A DNA stretch of 64,000 nucleotides from Oligoflexus sp. (lineage in GTDB: Bacteria > Bdellovibrionota_B > Oligoflexia > Oligoflexales > Oligoflexaceae), in the NCBI GenBank assembly GCA_014378195.1, contig JACMOC010000052.1:18388-82387 (forward strand), read 5' to 3'. This document shows, piece by piece, positions 1-8,555 of the stretch. Both the position numbers and the translations under genes were made by a program. Every line of letters starts with the position of its first letter. Position 1 is the first letter of the stretch. The notes under the pieces are model-generated. The model made no database searches and had not been told where the DNA came from. It saw only the letters and a list, made by a program, of their open reading frames with translations.

Positions 1-2
1 TG

Positions 3-167
3 CTTGCACACGTCGCTAAATCTTATGATGCCGAGGTCGAGAGAAAAATCGCTAAAATGATTTCACTTATCGAGCCTATCATGATGATATTCTTGATGAT
101 AATTGCAGTTACCGTAATCGTGGCGATGGTTCTCCCGATGATGAACATTATGAAACAGATTAAGTAG
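3..167 (+). CDS. gspF: GspF, type II secretion inner-membrane platform protein (C-terminal end only)
   Basis: The frame is open from the window edge and ends in TAG at 165-167. The 54 visible residues carry the sequence VAKSYDAEVERKI followed by a long hydrophobic helix with LIEPIMMIFLM and end in MNIMKQIK. This is the usual C-terminus of the GspF/PilC family, including its last membrane segment. GspF is the polytopic platform protein that couples the GspE ATPase to pseudopilus assembly. The gene begins outside the window. It lies directly upstream of gspG in the same orientation, as in other gsp operons. The gap of 140 bp to gspG is longer than elsewhere in the operon. Confidence 0.85.
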   Translation, partial: LAHVAKSYDAEVERKIAKMISLIEPIMMIFLMIIAVTVIVAMVLPMMNIMKQIK

Positions 168-307
168 TCGGTATCTATACCGAAGGCTGCAAGAATGTTA
201 ATCTGCAGTCAACGGTACTTGATTGAGTATCATCCAACAGAAAAGTATCGGCGGGTTCATGAGGAACTCATCGAGCTTAAGGTAAAGACGATCTTGAGGA
301 GTCTTAT

Positions 308-790
308 ATGATCTGGAAGAACACGCTGAATGTGGTTTTGAAGCCTTTTGGTAAAGAAGCTCGTCGCCAGGCCGGTATGACGATCATCGAGATTCTGATC
401 GTTATCGCTTTGATCGGTACTATCATGACGATCATTATGACCAACGTCCTCCAAAAGAGTGACGAAGCCAAAGTTGACCTTGCGCGCATTGCGGCTGCTC
501 AGTTGGAGAACGCATTGCGTCTCTACAAACTGAACAACAACCGATATCCTACGACCGAAGAAGGCCTTCAGGCTCTCTTGGTGGCGCCGCCTTCTGCTAA
601 AAACTGGCGTGGTCCCTATACCGAAGCCGATAAATTGAAAGACCCATGGGCAAACGACTTTACCTATGAGTCGACCAGTGCAAAGGCTTTCAAAATCACG
701 TCTCCGGGTCAAGATGGAGAACTCGGTAATGCAGATGACGTCATCTATCCTGCTGATGCCGCTGCTCCGTCCACAGACGCTAAAAAGTAA
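308..790 (+). CDS. gspG: GspG, major pseudopilin of type II secretion
   Basis: 160 residues. The start ATG has GAGGAG about 8 bases upstream. A prepilin leader ends at Gly23, and the mature protein starts MTIIEILIV with the conserved Glu at +5, so prepilin peptidase should cut between residues 23 and 24. The mature part has the family pattern YPTTEEGLQAL, WRGPY and KDPWAN. A C-terminal acidic loop, GQDGELGNADD, matches the calcium-binding loop of GspG. GspG polymerises in the periplasm into the pseudopilus that pushes folded exoproteins through the secretin. The C-terminal tail after the calcium loop is Ala/Asp-rich and slightly longer than usual. A strong hairpin follows the stop codon and may set its expression apart from the minor pseudopilins. 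Confidence 0.96.
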   Translation: MIWKNTLNVVLKPFGKEARRQAGMTIIEILIVIALIGTIMTIIMTNVLQKSDEAKVDLARIAAAQLENALRLYKLNNNRYPTTEEGLQALLVAPPSAKNWRGPYTEADKLKDPWANDFTYESTSAKAFKITSPGQDGELGNADDVIYPADAAAPSTDAKK

Positions 791-850
791 TCTGCTCCGG
801 ACTGCCTCTTCAGCCGACTCGACCTCAATTGATCTCTAGCTAGCACCGTA

Positions 851-888
851 CAGCTCCCTTATCTATCAAATGATAGATAGGGAGTTGG
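851..888 (+). promoter_or_regulatory. Intercistronic hairpin between gspG and gspH
   Basis: The arms CTATCTATCA-type (from 854) and TGATAGATAGGGAG (871-884) form a stem of about 14 bp with one bulged T and a two- to three-base loop. No T-tract follows, so it is not a classical terminator. It lies 61 bases after the gspG stop and 38 bases before the gspH start. Such a structure can protect the 3' end of the upstream cistron, which would suit a major pseudopilin needed in excess over the minor ones. The function is an inference. Confidence 0.5.
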
Positions 889-925
889 CTGATGCTCTCT
901 TCGAGCATAAGGAGCTTGGCAAACC

Positions 926-1708
926 ATGCGATCTCGTTCCCACGAAAAAGCCCGCAACGCAGGTTTCACTATCATCGAAGTCCTCATCGTCATCTCCGTG
1001 ATGGCTTTGGTGCTTCTCTTGGTTGTGCCGAACTTCAACATAGTGGGCTCATCGGAAGCGAGTGCCAAAATCAACGGCTTAGCCGGCGACATTCGTGCGG
1101 CCTATGACATGTCCGTTTTGCATCGCAAACCCTTTCGGTTAGTATTCGAATTCAAAACCGGTGATTACTGGCTCGAATCCACAGAACGGCTCGACTTTCA
1201 GCTGGGCGATAATCAAATGCTGCACGATCCGTCGCCGGAAGAAACCAAAGAATCGGTGACCAAGTTTGATGGCGATTTTTTAGAGTACGTGGAGATGGCC
1301 GGAAAAGAGGTCAAAGACTCCGATACTGAGGTGATGATCAAACCAACATCACCTCTCATTGCCGCCCGCGCCCGCTTGCGCCCTGTCGAATGGCGAGCGA
1401 CCGATGATGCCGAGTGGGCCAAACGCAGCCTGGGTCCCATGTTTCTCATAAGGGCCATGCAGGCAGAGCATCATAAATCGATGCAAACCTACGAAGAACT
1501 CCAAACAGACGGCTACGCTTACCTTTATTTTTTCCCGCAGGGTTACGTAGAACGTGCTGTGATTTATATTGCCCCCACTGATGAGGCAGACAAATCGAAG
1601 TGGGACCAGCTCACTTACACTGTAACGACACGCGCCTGGGAAGGGTTTGCGGAAGTTGAATCGGGTTACAAAGAGGTGGATATCACGCATGATGACAAAG
1701 CACGATGA
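926..1708 (+). CDS. gspH: GspH, minor pseudopilin
   Basis: 260 residues, longer than a typical GspH (about 170). The prepilin motif is at the N-terminus: Gly13 is followed by FTIIEVLIV, with Glu at +5 of the mature chain and a hydrophobic helix to about residue 35. The residues after the helix (INGLAGDIRAAYDMSV, LHRKPFRLVFEF) match the GspH/FimT domain. The extra length comes mostly from a charged insert at about residues 60-130 (KESVTKFDGDF and around). AAGGAG lies 11 bases before the ATG. It overlaps gspI by about 20 bases. Minor pseudopilin of the tip complex, translocated and cleaved at the inner membrane. Confidence 0.9.
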   Translation: MRSRSHEKARNAGFTIIEVLIVISVMALVLLLVVPNFNIVGSSEASAKINGLAGDIRAAYDMSVLHRKPFRLVFEFKTGDYWLESTERLDFQLGDNQMLHDPSPEETKESVTKFDGDFLEYVEMAGKEVKDSDTEVMIKPTSPLIAARARLRPVEWRATDDAEWAKRSLGPMFLIRAMQAEHHKSMQTYEELQTDGYAYLYFFPQGYVERAVIYIAPTDEADKSKWDQLTYTVTTRAWEGFAEVESGYKEVDITHDDKAR

Positions 1709-2522
1709 TATGGACTCTGAAAAGACTAATAAAATGACTAAAAAAGACGTCGTGAGAAAACCTCACGAATTCAGTTTTACATTGCTGGAAGTTATCATAG
1801 CCGTGGGACTCCTCACGGCCGTCGTCATGCAAGTCGCGGGCGGGCAGGGGAGTCTTTTCGAGATCACGGACTATTCTAAAAAGGCGACCGAAGCGACCTG
1901 GCTTGCTAAACGCATCATGTCCGAAGTGGAATACAATTATTCGCAGTATGCGCTGAAAGACCTCGAAACAAGCACTTCTATCAAAGACGAAAAATTCAAG
2001 GACGTGACCGATCCGGACTTCGATTATCGGTACAGTATCGATATTCAGGAGTGGAAATTGCCTCTCATCGACTTCATCACAGGCGGTGGTGGCAAATCCA
2101 AAGAAGAAAAAGCCCATGATAAAGACGAAGGCAAGGCCGACTCTGCCGCTGCAGGAATCCCCGGGCTGGATGCTATGGTTAAGCAGATCTTCGATGGCCA
2201 TATGATGAAGGTTGCCCATGTGGAGGTCTCGTGGGCTGAAGGGGCTCGACGCGACTCTGTTGCACTTACCTATCTGATGACAAACCAGAAAAAACTCGAT
2301 GACTATATTCTGGCCAAAGTTGCAGTCTGGGATAAGGTCCGCACTAAAATGAATCCAAACGCAGTAGCAGGAGGCAAACCAGGGACTCCGGGTGCACCTG
2401 GTACCGCAGTTCCTGGAGCGGCCGGTACACCTACGACACCCGGAACGAACACTGCGATACCGGGTACACCTAACGGCACAGGTGGCCGCTCCCCCACGAC
2501 TCCCGAAACCGTTGTTCCCTAG
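1689..2522 (+). CDS. gspI: GspI, minor pseudopilin with a Pro/Gly/Thr-rich tail
   Basis: I chose the ATG at 1689 because GAGGTGG lies 9 bases upstream; an open frame also runs from 1647. This gives 277 residues, far longer than the usual 120 or so. The pseudopilin segment reads FTLLEVIIAVGLLTAVV, with Glu at +5, but the residue before the cleavage point is Ser (HEFS|FTLLE) rather than Gly. The helix is followed by ATEATWLAKRIMSEVEY, typical of GspI. A charged insert is at about residues 125-150. The last 50 residues are a low-complexity tail built on GTPGAPGTAVPGAAG-like steps. GspI nucleates the pseudopilus tip with GspJ and GspK. Confidence 0.88.
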   Translation: MMTKHDDMDSEKTNKMTKKDVVRKPHEFSFTLLEVIIAVGLLTAVVMQVAGGQGSLFEITDYSKKATEATWLAKRIMSEVEYNYSQYALKDLETSTSIKDEKFKDVTDPDFDYRYSIDIQEWKLPLIDFITGGGGKSKEEKAHDKDEGKADSAAAGIPGLDAMVKQIFDGHMMKVAHVEVSWAEGARRDSVALTYLMTNQKKLDDYILAKVAVWDKVRTKMNPNAVAGGKPGTPGAPGTAVPGAAGTPTTPGTNTAIPGTPNGTGGRSPTTPETVVP

Positions 2523-2539
2523 TCAATGAAGGACAAAAC

Positions 2540-3310
2540 GTGAAGCTCCCGTTTCCACCTATTAAAATGGCCTCAAAAGCTCCGTCGACTGCTGATCAAA
2601 GCGGTATGACGCTGCTTGAGATTATTTTCTCGGTGACCCTCATGTTGATCATGACTATGGCTACATCGAGCGTACTGCGAAACGGGCTCGATATGCGTAT
2701 CGAACTTTCCCAAAGATCACGCGTGACTCATAGGCTCAATCTCGTGCTGCAGAAAGTCTCGGACGATCTGCAGCATGCTTTCATCGTACCTTCGCAGCAG
2801 GTGTTCATCCGCAAAGCTGAAATCAAAACAATATTTCGGTTAAAACCTTGGGAAAATAGCAGCGAGCTGCGACTGACAACGATGAACCACGTTCCCCACC
2901 AATCCGGAATGCATGAATCCGACCAGACCTTCGTGATGTATCGGATCGAGAAAGACAATCGCACCAATCGGCCGAATCTTTATCGAGGCGAAACAGCCGT
3001 GGTCCCCGAGAACTTGGACCAGGACATTCCTATGAGCATCCTAAGCCGCAATATCAAAGCGATCAAAATCTCACCTTGGAACGGCGAGGACTGGCGTGAC
3101 GAGTGGGACAGCAACCGCTCTGACTGGCGCGATGAACTCCCGCGCATGGTTCGGGTCGAGGTCGAAGCGTATGCCTACGATCCCCCAAGTCCGGACGACC
3201 CGATTGGCGAAAACGATCCGACCATCAAAATGCAAACTGTAGTTTTTATTCCGCGCGCGGTTCTGACCAAAGAGCCTAAAGACGCGGTAAAAACGCCCAA
3301 GTATTACTAG
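2540..3310 (+). CDS. gspJ: GspJ, minor pseudopilin
   Basis: 256 residues from a GTG start, with GAAGGA 6-8 bases upstream. The leader ends at Gly22 and the mature chain begins MTLLEIIFSVTLMLIM with Glu at +5. After the helix come SQRSRVTHRLNLVLQKVSDDLQHAF, which match the GspJ consensus for the segment after the helix, and a beta-rich C-terminal domain. It lies 17 bases after gspI and 9 bases before gspK. It forms the tip complex with GspI and GspK. Confidence 0.92.
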   Translation: MKLPFPPIKMASKAPSTADQSGMTLLEIIFSVTLMLIMTMATSSVLRNGLDMRIELSQRSRVTHRLNLVLQKVSDDLQHAFIVPSQQVFIRKAEIKTIFRLKPWENSSELRLTTMNHVPHQSGMHESDQTFVMYRIEKDNRTNRPNLYRGETAVVPENLDQDIPMSILSRNIKAIKISPWNGEDWRDEWDSNRSDWRDELPRMVRVEVEAYAYDPPSPDDPIGENDPTIKMQTVVFIPRAVLTKEPKDAVKTPKYY

Positions 3311-3319
3311 GGGAAGCTG

Positions 3320-4558
3320 GTGAAGTTTAAGGATAAAATTAAGCTTTTTCCGAAGGTGACGACCTACTTTGGGTTTCCGACCGGAGAGCAGGACAGCGAA
3401 AAGGCCTCACAAAAAGGCGTCGCGATTATTATTACCCTTTTTATGATCACGCTGATGACCCTGTTCATGGCTGATATGCAGGTCAATGCTGTCGTGTCCA
3501 GCGAACTTGCCGTTGCCAACCGCGACAACCTCAAAGCCGAATACATTGCGAAGTCGGGCGCGAATCTCGCGAACTTTCTTATCAGCGTCGACCTTGCTAT
3601 CGACTTGTCCATGGCCGAACTTCAAGGTGATGCAGCCTCCGTAACCGATGGCCCAGGCGACATCTGGGGGCAGCTCAACAATTTCCCTATCGGTGGTGAC
3701 ACTCCCGAGTTGCTCGGTAGTTTGCAGCAGGGGTTTGACCTCAGCAAAGTCGGCGATAGCAAAGTTATCGACACCTTCAAACTGTTTGAAGGCCATTTCA
3801 CGATCAACGTCCAGGACGAAACCTCCCGCATCAACGTCAATTACTGCGGGATAAGATCGACCGAAGCGAAGTGCAAAGCCGCCCTGAAGCTGCTCGTCAA
3901 CTGTCCGGCCGAAAAAGAATATCTCGACCGCAAAAAAATTCAGCCTGCTGAAGTCGTCGGTAATATCGTTGACTGGGTCGACAGCAATACCGAACCCGAC
4001 GCGGAAAGTGGACATGGAAGCGAAAGTGATCCCTACAACAGCCGGGAGCCAAAGGTTAGCCCTAAAAACTCGTTTTTCGACAGTCTCGATGAGCTGAACA
4101 TGGTTGCCGGTTGGGATCCGGACATGCAAAAGATTTTCTCGCCGTTCCTAACCGTGTATCCTATGCCTTTGGAGGCTGCGCGTGACAATACCTCTAATGC
4201 GAGCTTCCTCATCAATTTCAACAGCGCACCCCGCGAACTTCTGAATTGTCTCTTTCCGAAAGCAGCGACTGAATGTAACGATAAATCAGCCCTTTATATG
4301 GCGAGTCGTGCCGACCAGGAGGTGCTCAAAGACAGCTCCGGCATTACCAATACGCTGCGTCAGACATTTTGTGCGGATGACGAAACAACGAAGTTATTTA
4401 CTTATCGATCCGATGTTTATCGTGTAACAGTCACAGGGGAGTCTGGACTCCAGACCAAGACGCTTGAATATGTGCTTGCCCGTCAAAAACCTGACGATCA
4501 GGACGCAAAAAATCAATATAAGTCGTCAATCAAGTACCTGTACTGGAAAATGTTATAA
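3320..4558 (+). CDS. gspK: GspK, minor pseudopilin at the pseudopilus tip
   Basis: 412 residues from a GTG start preceded by AGGGGAAG. The prepilin motif at about residues 32-33 is KG|VAIIITLFMITLMTL, without Glu at +5. Absence of this Glu is the hallmark of GspK. The downstream part has FTINVQDETSRINVNYCG and FINFNSAPRELLNCL-like segments, which correspond to the two helix-hairpin-helix-bearing lobes of the large GspK alpha domain. GspK caps the tip and controls pseudopilus length. Six or more cysteines in the periplasmic part suggest disulfides. Confidence 0.93.
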   Translation: MKFKDKIKLFPKVTTYFGFPTGEQDSEKASQKGVAIIITLFMITLMTLFMADMQVNAVVSSELAVANRDNLKAEYIAKSGANLANFLISVDLAIDLSMAELQGDAASVTDGPGDIWGQLNNFPIGGDTPELLGSLQQGFDLSKVGDSKVIDTFKLFEGHFTINVQDETSRINVNYCGIRSTEAKCKAALKLLVNCPAEKEYLDRKKIQPAEVVGNIVDWVDSNTEPDAESGHGSESDPYNSREPKVSPKNSFFDSLDELNMVAGWDPDMQKIFSPFLTVYPMPLEAARDNTSNASFLINFNSAPRELLNCLFPKAATECNDKSALYMASRADQEVLKDSSGITNTLRQTFCADDETTKLFTYRSDVYRVTVTGESGLQTKTLEYVLARQKPDDQDAKNQYKSSIKYLYWKML

Positions 4559-4652
4559 AATGGTTAGTGAAGGGTCGGTCTGGCCGATTTGATTCCTTAT
4601 AGAGTCAGCGAAGCCTCAGTAATTGCCCAGCAAGAGGAACGGATTCCCTGAT

Positions 4653-6326
4653 ATGCAAAAAGTCATTGGTCTCGACATCGGTAGTTACTCGATCAAAGCC
4701 ATAGAGATAGTGAACACTTTCAAGTCCTATGAAGTGGTCAATTTCTATGAAGTCGTGATTCCAAATTTGGAAAGTGTGCCTCTCGATGCGATCGTTCCGA
4801 TCTGTATGGAGCAATTGTTTCAAGAGCACAATCTACAGGCCGACCGAATCTTGACTGCGATGCCCGGGCAGTTCATTTCGTCTCGCGTCATTCCCTTCGG
4901 TTTCAATGACCCGCGTAAGATCGCGGCTTCGATTGCGATCGAGATCGAAGAATACGTGCCGTTCAACATGGACGACATGATCATCGATCACCAGATCCTC
5001 GGCATGTCCAAAGGCAAAACCATGGCCCTGGCGGTCATGACCCGCAAGGCCTTCCTTAGAAACTTCCTCGACCTTTTGAGACGCGTTAATATCGATCCCA
5101 AACTTGTCGATGTCGATAGCCTGGCGTTTTATAACCTTTCGCCAACGCTGAATATTCCTGATGATGAGTGTTATGCCCTCGTCGACGTCGGTAATGAAAA
5201 AACCTCGGTGTGTATCATCAAGGGCGGTGTGCTCCGTATGTTCCGTTCGATCAACCTCGGTGGTCGTTACATCACGGATTTCCTCGCGCGTGACCTCGAC
5301 GTCAACTTCCACGAAGCACAGCGTATCAAACACCGTGTGAGCAACGTATTCCACGGTAGTTATCGCGGCGAAGACCTGAACGAAGCGGATCGTATGGTTT
5401 CTGAGCGTATTACGCTAGCGGCCAACGCTATCGTCAAAGAACTCGGCCGAACGATCTATGCCTTCAAAACCTGGGAAAGCCGTGAGCCGATCACACGTAT
5501 CATCGTCACAGGCGGCACCTCGCGCCTGAAAAACTTCGAACGTTTCCTCACTGACCAACTCGAAATTCCTGTCGAGAAATTCGATGTATCGCGTACAAGC
5601 GTGAGTATTTCGCCCGATCTGATCCGCAGTCAGGAGATCCTGCCTCAGAGTTTGGCAATTGGTCTTCGTGCCGTAAACAACCTCAAAACACACTCGCAGA
5701 TCAACCTGAGACGGGGTGAGTTCGCTTACGTACAAAACTACGAAGCGATCATGAAAGGCGTAACGCGTGCTTTCCAGGTAATCGCTTTTGCCATTGCGCT
5801 TCTCATGGTCACCTACGTTGTGAAGTACTACTTCTACAATCAGCAGATAAATAAGGTGAAAGATCAGTATATCCAGGAGTTTACCTCGAACTTCCCGGAG
5901 CTCAAGAAAAAGTATGCGACATCGGGCATAGCCTTCAAAAAGATCCGCAGTGATGCGGAAGCCAAGCTGAAGACCAGCATCCGCGATAAAAAAACAGCTG
6001 TTGACGAATTCAAACTGTCCACGAGCGAAAGCGGAGCTGTTACGGTGATCAAAGAGATCAGTATGGCAATCCCAAAAGAAACGAAAATCGATGTCACAGA
6101 ATTTGATTTCAAAACGACTCTGCCGGGTCAGGGAAAACTCGTCTTAAGGGCAGAGACGGATAACTTCGCTTCGCAGTCTGCGATTATCGAAGATCTGAAA
6201 AAGATCAAAGTCCTCAAAAATGTCGATGAAAAGACCTCCGGCGCCAAACCTGGCTCGGATGGCAAAGTCATCGAATTCACGGTTCAGGCCGATTACGCTC
6301 AACCGAGCACGGAGACGACACTATGA
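4653..6326 (+). CDS. gspL: GspL, actin-like cytoplasmic domain with transmembrane anchor
   Basis: 557 residues from the ATG at 4653; a TTG at 4623 would add 10. The N-terminal half is a PilM/actin-like domain: phosphate-1 VIGLDIGSYSIKAIEI, phosphate-2 VDVGNEKTSVCII and adenosine motif IIVTGGTSRLKNF. One membrane helix is at about residues 372-394 (VIAFAIALLMVTYVV). A periplasmic coiled-coil and ferredoxin-like region follows, as in PilN/GspL. GspL links the GspE ATPase to the inner-membrane platform. The stop overlaps the gspM start in ATGA. A clear actin-like fold makes it closer to a PilM-PilN fusion than to enterobacterial GspL. Confidence 0.88.
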   Translation: MQKVIGLDIGSYSIKAIEIVNTFKSYEVVNFYEVVIPNLESVPLDAIVPICMEQLFQEHNLQADRILTAMPGQFISSRVIPFGFNDPRKIAASIAIEIEEYVPFNMDDMIIDHQILGMSKGKTMALAVMTRKAFLRNFLDLLRRVNIDPKLVDVDSLAFYNLSPTLNIPDDECYALVDVGNEKTSVCIIKGGVLRMFRSINLGGRYITDFLARDLDVNFHEAQRIKHRVSNVFHGSYRGEDLNEADRMVSERITLAANAIVKELGRTIYAFKTWESREPITRIIVTGGTSRLKNFERFLTDQLEIPVEKFDVSRTSVSISPDLIRSQEILPQSLAIGLRAVNNLKTHSQINLRRGEFAYVQNYEAIMKGVTRAFQVIAFAIALLMVTYVVKYYFYNQQINKVKDQYIQEFTSNFPELKKKYATSGIAFKKIRSDAEAKLKTSIRDKKTAVDEFKLSTSESGAVTVIKEISMAIPKETKIDVTEFDFKTTLPGQGKLVLRAETDNFASQSAIIEDLKKIKVLKNVDEKTSGAKPGSDGKVIEFTVQADYAQPSTETTL

Positions 6327-6988
6327 GTGCCCTTACCGACGTTCGCGATCAAATTCAATCTCTGTGGTCCCGGGTGGTCATCCAGATCAGACGGACCCTG
6401 TTCGGTATGAACAACGAACGCATCGATTTCATGATGGACAGTTTTTATAAACTGTCGCCGCAGCATCAAACCGGATTGCTGGCCGGTATCGCCGGACTCC
6501 TCCTGGTGTTTGTTCTAGGGGCGTTTACGATCTACTTCACTCGGGTCAACGCCCTGGAAGACGAGCTCAGCACAAGTTTTGATGCCCTTCAGGATATTAA
6601 GAGCCTCGGCGCAAGTTATGACCAGGAGCTCAAACGTTACCAGGAGCTCAAAGGAATAGTGGCGAGAAACTCAGCTGAGTTCAAACCCAAGCCTTATTTC
6701 GAAAAAGCCTCGAACGACGTTGGCGTCCAGATCCAGGAACTTCGTTCCTCAGACTCAGATATCGCGGCCGATAGTCCCCTGGCGACAGACTTCAAATATT
6801 CGACAGTGGAATTCCGCCTGCCGAAAGTCTCCTTACCGCGACTCCTGAAGTTTATTGAAGAAGTTGAAAAAGGCAATCCGAGCCTCAACTTCCACAGTCT
6901 TCAGGTTCGGACCCGCTACGGGGATCGACTGTTTTTTGAAACCAATGCGAAGGTCGTCGCGTATAAAGTGGGTGGGGGGGCTCAGTAA
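6323..6988 (+). CDS. gspM: GspM, inner-membrane platform protein
   Basis: 221 residues. The ATG overlaps the gspL stop (ATGA), a sign of translational coupling. The order is a cytoplasmic N-terminus of about 50 residues, a membrane helix at about 51-72 (LLAGIAGLLLVFVLGAFTIYF), a short coiled coil (LEDELSTSFDALQDI), then a periplasmic ferredoxin-like domain. Size, topology and position after GspL support GspM, although sequence conservation in this family is low. It pairs with GspL. It ends in TAA directly abutting the GTG of gspN, in the same reading frame. Confidence 0.8.
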   Translation: MSALTDVRDQIQSLWSRVVIQIRRTLFGMNNERIDFMMDSFYKLSPQHQTGLLAGIAGLLLVFVLGAFTIYFTRVNALEDELSTSFDALQDIKSLGASYDQELKRYQELKGIVARNSAEFKPKPYFEKASNDVGVQIQELRSSDSDIAADSPLATDFKYSTVEFRLPKVSLPRLLKFIEEVEKGNPSLNFHSLQVRTRYGDRLFFETNAKVVAYKVGGGAQ

Positions 6989-7963
6989 GTGTCAGAGGAA
7001 GATAATGGCTTTGAAAACGAACCCGTCGTCAAGAACAAAAATTATTTTAGATATGTCTGGTACTCCGGACTGTTTTTGGCCAGCTTGTTTGTGTTCCTCC
7101 TCTTCACCTTCCCTTATGGTGTCGTGAAAGAAACAATCATCGGCGATATCGCGCAAGCCACCGGGCTCAATATCCGCGTGAAGGACATTGGGCCAGCTTT
7201 CCCGGTTGGCGTTGGCGCCAATGGCATCAAGGTGTCGAGTCAGGATAATCTCGCTCAAGTCGAACTCATCAGCGCTGACGCGACGGTCTCTGTTCTCTCG
7301 CTTTTGATCGGAAATGTGACGATTCACGCTGAATTAGTCAGCAAAAACAAAGGCGTACTTCATGCCTCGGTGACCTACGGGCTGTTTCAGCTCATAGGTG
7401 GTTCAAGCATGGTGCCCAACTCAGTAAGCCTTGATTCCAAAGGGTTTGAGCTTGGACCTATCGTCACGCTCCTCCTTCGGGAGAAGTCAAAAACAGCTGA
7501 TGAGTTGATCAAAGCAACCATGACTCAGATCGCCTTCGTCGGTAACCTCACGGGAAGTGCTGATATCAAGCTTTCCGCGTCAGAGCCGATTCAATCGACC
7601 GGAACCGTCGACCTGAAGTTTGAGAAATCCTCTCTTGAATTCAACATTCCGAACTTAAACGTCGCGCGTCAGGTCTTTGATAAAGCCCTTGTCAAAGGCA
7701 CGCTCGATAAAGGCAAACTCACGATCGATCAGAATTCAGCCTTGAACTCCCAAGAACTTAAAGTGGCTTTCAAAGGTGTCAGTACTCTAAGAAATCCTTT
7801 TGAAACATCACTTCTTGACTTTGTTATTGCCATCAAACTCGAAGGAACTCTCAAAGATAACTTCGGTGTTTTCATGGGGTTCATGGGCGGGAACGAAACC
7901 GGTGTAAACTACAAAATCAACGGCAGTCTCAGCCGTCCGAACATGCAAGGTTCTCCCAACTGA
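6989..7963 (+). CDS. gspN: GspN-like type II secretion protein
   Basis: 324 residues from a GTG that follows the gspM stop with no gap. A membrane anchor is at about residues 22-42 (YVWYSGLFLASLFVFLLF). The rest is a periplasmic, beta-rich domain with pattern GLNIRVKDIGPAFPVGVGANGI, LISADATVSVLSLLIG and a C-terminal INGSLSRPNMQGSP. This matches the GspN family found in delta-type gsp operons; its role in secretion is less defined than that of GspL and GspM. Last gene of the operon; a strong terminator follows 10 bases later. Confidence 0.8.
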   Translation: MSEEDNGFENEPVVKNKNYFRYVWYSGLFLASLFVFLLFTFPYGVVKETIIGDIAQATGLNIRVKDIGPAFPVGVGANGIKVSSQDNLAQVELISADATVSVLSLLIGNVTIHAELVSKNKGVLHASVTYGLFQLIGGSSMVPNSVSLDSKGFELGPIVTLLLREKSKTADELIKATMTQIAFVGNLTGSADIKLSASEPIQSTGTVDLKFEKSSLEFNIPNLNVARQVFDKALVKGTLDKGKLTIDQNSALNSQELKVAFKGVSTLRNPFETSLLDFVIAIKLEGTLKDNFGVFMGFMGGNETGVNYKINGSLSRPNMQGSPN

Positions 7964-7973
7964 TTGCTACGAC

Positions 7974-7995
7974 GGCCCCATTCGGGGCCTTTTTT
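7974..7995 (+). terminator. Rho-independent terminator of the gsp operon
   Basis: GGCCCCA and TTCGGGGCC form a GC-rich stem with a short loop, followed by six T. It lies 10 bases after the gspN stop. Confidence 0.9.
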
Positions 7996-8089
7996 ATGTA
8001 TTTTCTTATACTCTGCCTTACGCCCTCATTCTATCCTCGGCAATTTTTACCCAAAAACCCCAGGAAATCACGTGTCTTAGTGCCTCGGA

Positions 8090-8119
8090 TTGACACTGTC
8101 TTCCAACGGCCCGTACAAT
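8090..8119 (+). promoter_or_regulatory. Sigma-70-like promoter for the 8147 gene cluster
   Basis: A perfect -35 hexamer TTGACA (8090-8095) is followed by an 18-base spacer and TACAAT (8114-8119). Transcription would start near 8126, about 20 bases before the ATG at 8147. It sits just after the gsp terminator, so it opens a new transcription unit. Confidence 0.65.
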
Positions 8120-8146
8120 AGGAATATGTAGAAATAGGATCAGGGT

Positions 8147-8521
8147 ATGGACGAGCTTTTCCTCCGGGCCGAAAGATTCTTGAAAGCCATGGCGCAGCGG
8201 GCTGATCGAGCGCGCGCGGCGTTGGTTCGAGACGATTGGGATGGCTATCAGGAAGCGATGAAGTGGAAGGCAGCGGCTTTTCATCACTTTAGAGCTATCG
8301 ATCATATCCTTGAGGGGCAGCATCCCCATTATCTCAAAGATGAGCGCTGGCTTGAGCTTTGGCACTCTGTGCAAGCAAGTGAAACGGCTCTAGCCCGGCA
8401 AATCGAACAATACCAGTCGAGTCTAAACCAGACGCTCGCCAAAATTCAGAAAACGAAGAAGGCTGTCGGTCGGTATAAGTCCGGGCAAAAAGAAGATTCT
8501 GGATTCATTGATGGCGTTTGA
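8147..8521 (+). CDS. Small helical protein of unknown function
   Basis: 124 residues, almost entirely predicted helix: FLRAERFLKAMAQRADRARAALV, a middle with several Trp (WDGYQEAMKWKAAAFHHF, WLELWHSV), and a C-terminal coiled coil (QIEQYQSSLNQTLAKIQKTKK). No signal peptide or membrane segment is seen. The shape recalls small export chaperones of the FlgN/FliT kind, but I see no diagnostic motif and do not assign that function. It is the first gene after a good promoter and lies 34 bases before the glycosyltransferase gene, so the two are likely co-transcribed. Confidence 0.6.
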   Translation: MDELFLRAERFLKAMAQRADRARAALVRDDWDGYQEAMKWKAAAFHHFRAIDHILEGQHPHYLKDERWLELWHSVQASETALARQIEQYQSSLNQTLAKIQKTKKAVGRYKSGQKEDSGFIDGV

Positions 8522-8555
8522 TGGCTGCGAAGAACGGCCTTGGGAGGCAAGTTTC

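Noticed and set aside
195..311. A 38-codon ATG frame between gspF and gspG (MLICSQRYLIEYHPTEK...)
   Set aside because: No ribosome-binding site and no family resemblance. It only overlaps the gspG start by chance.
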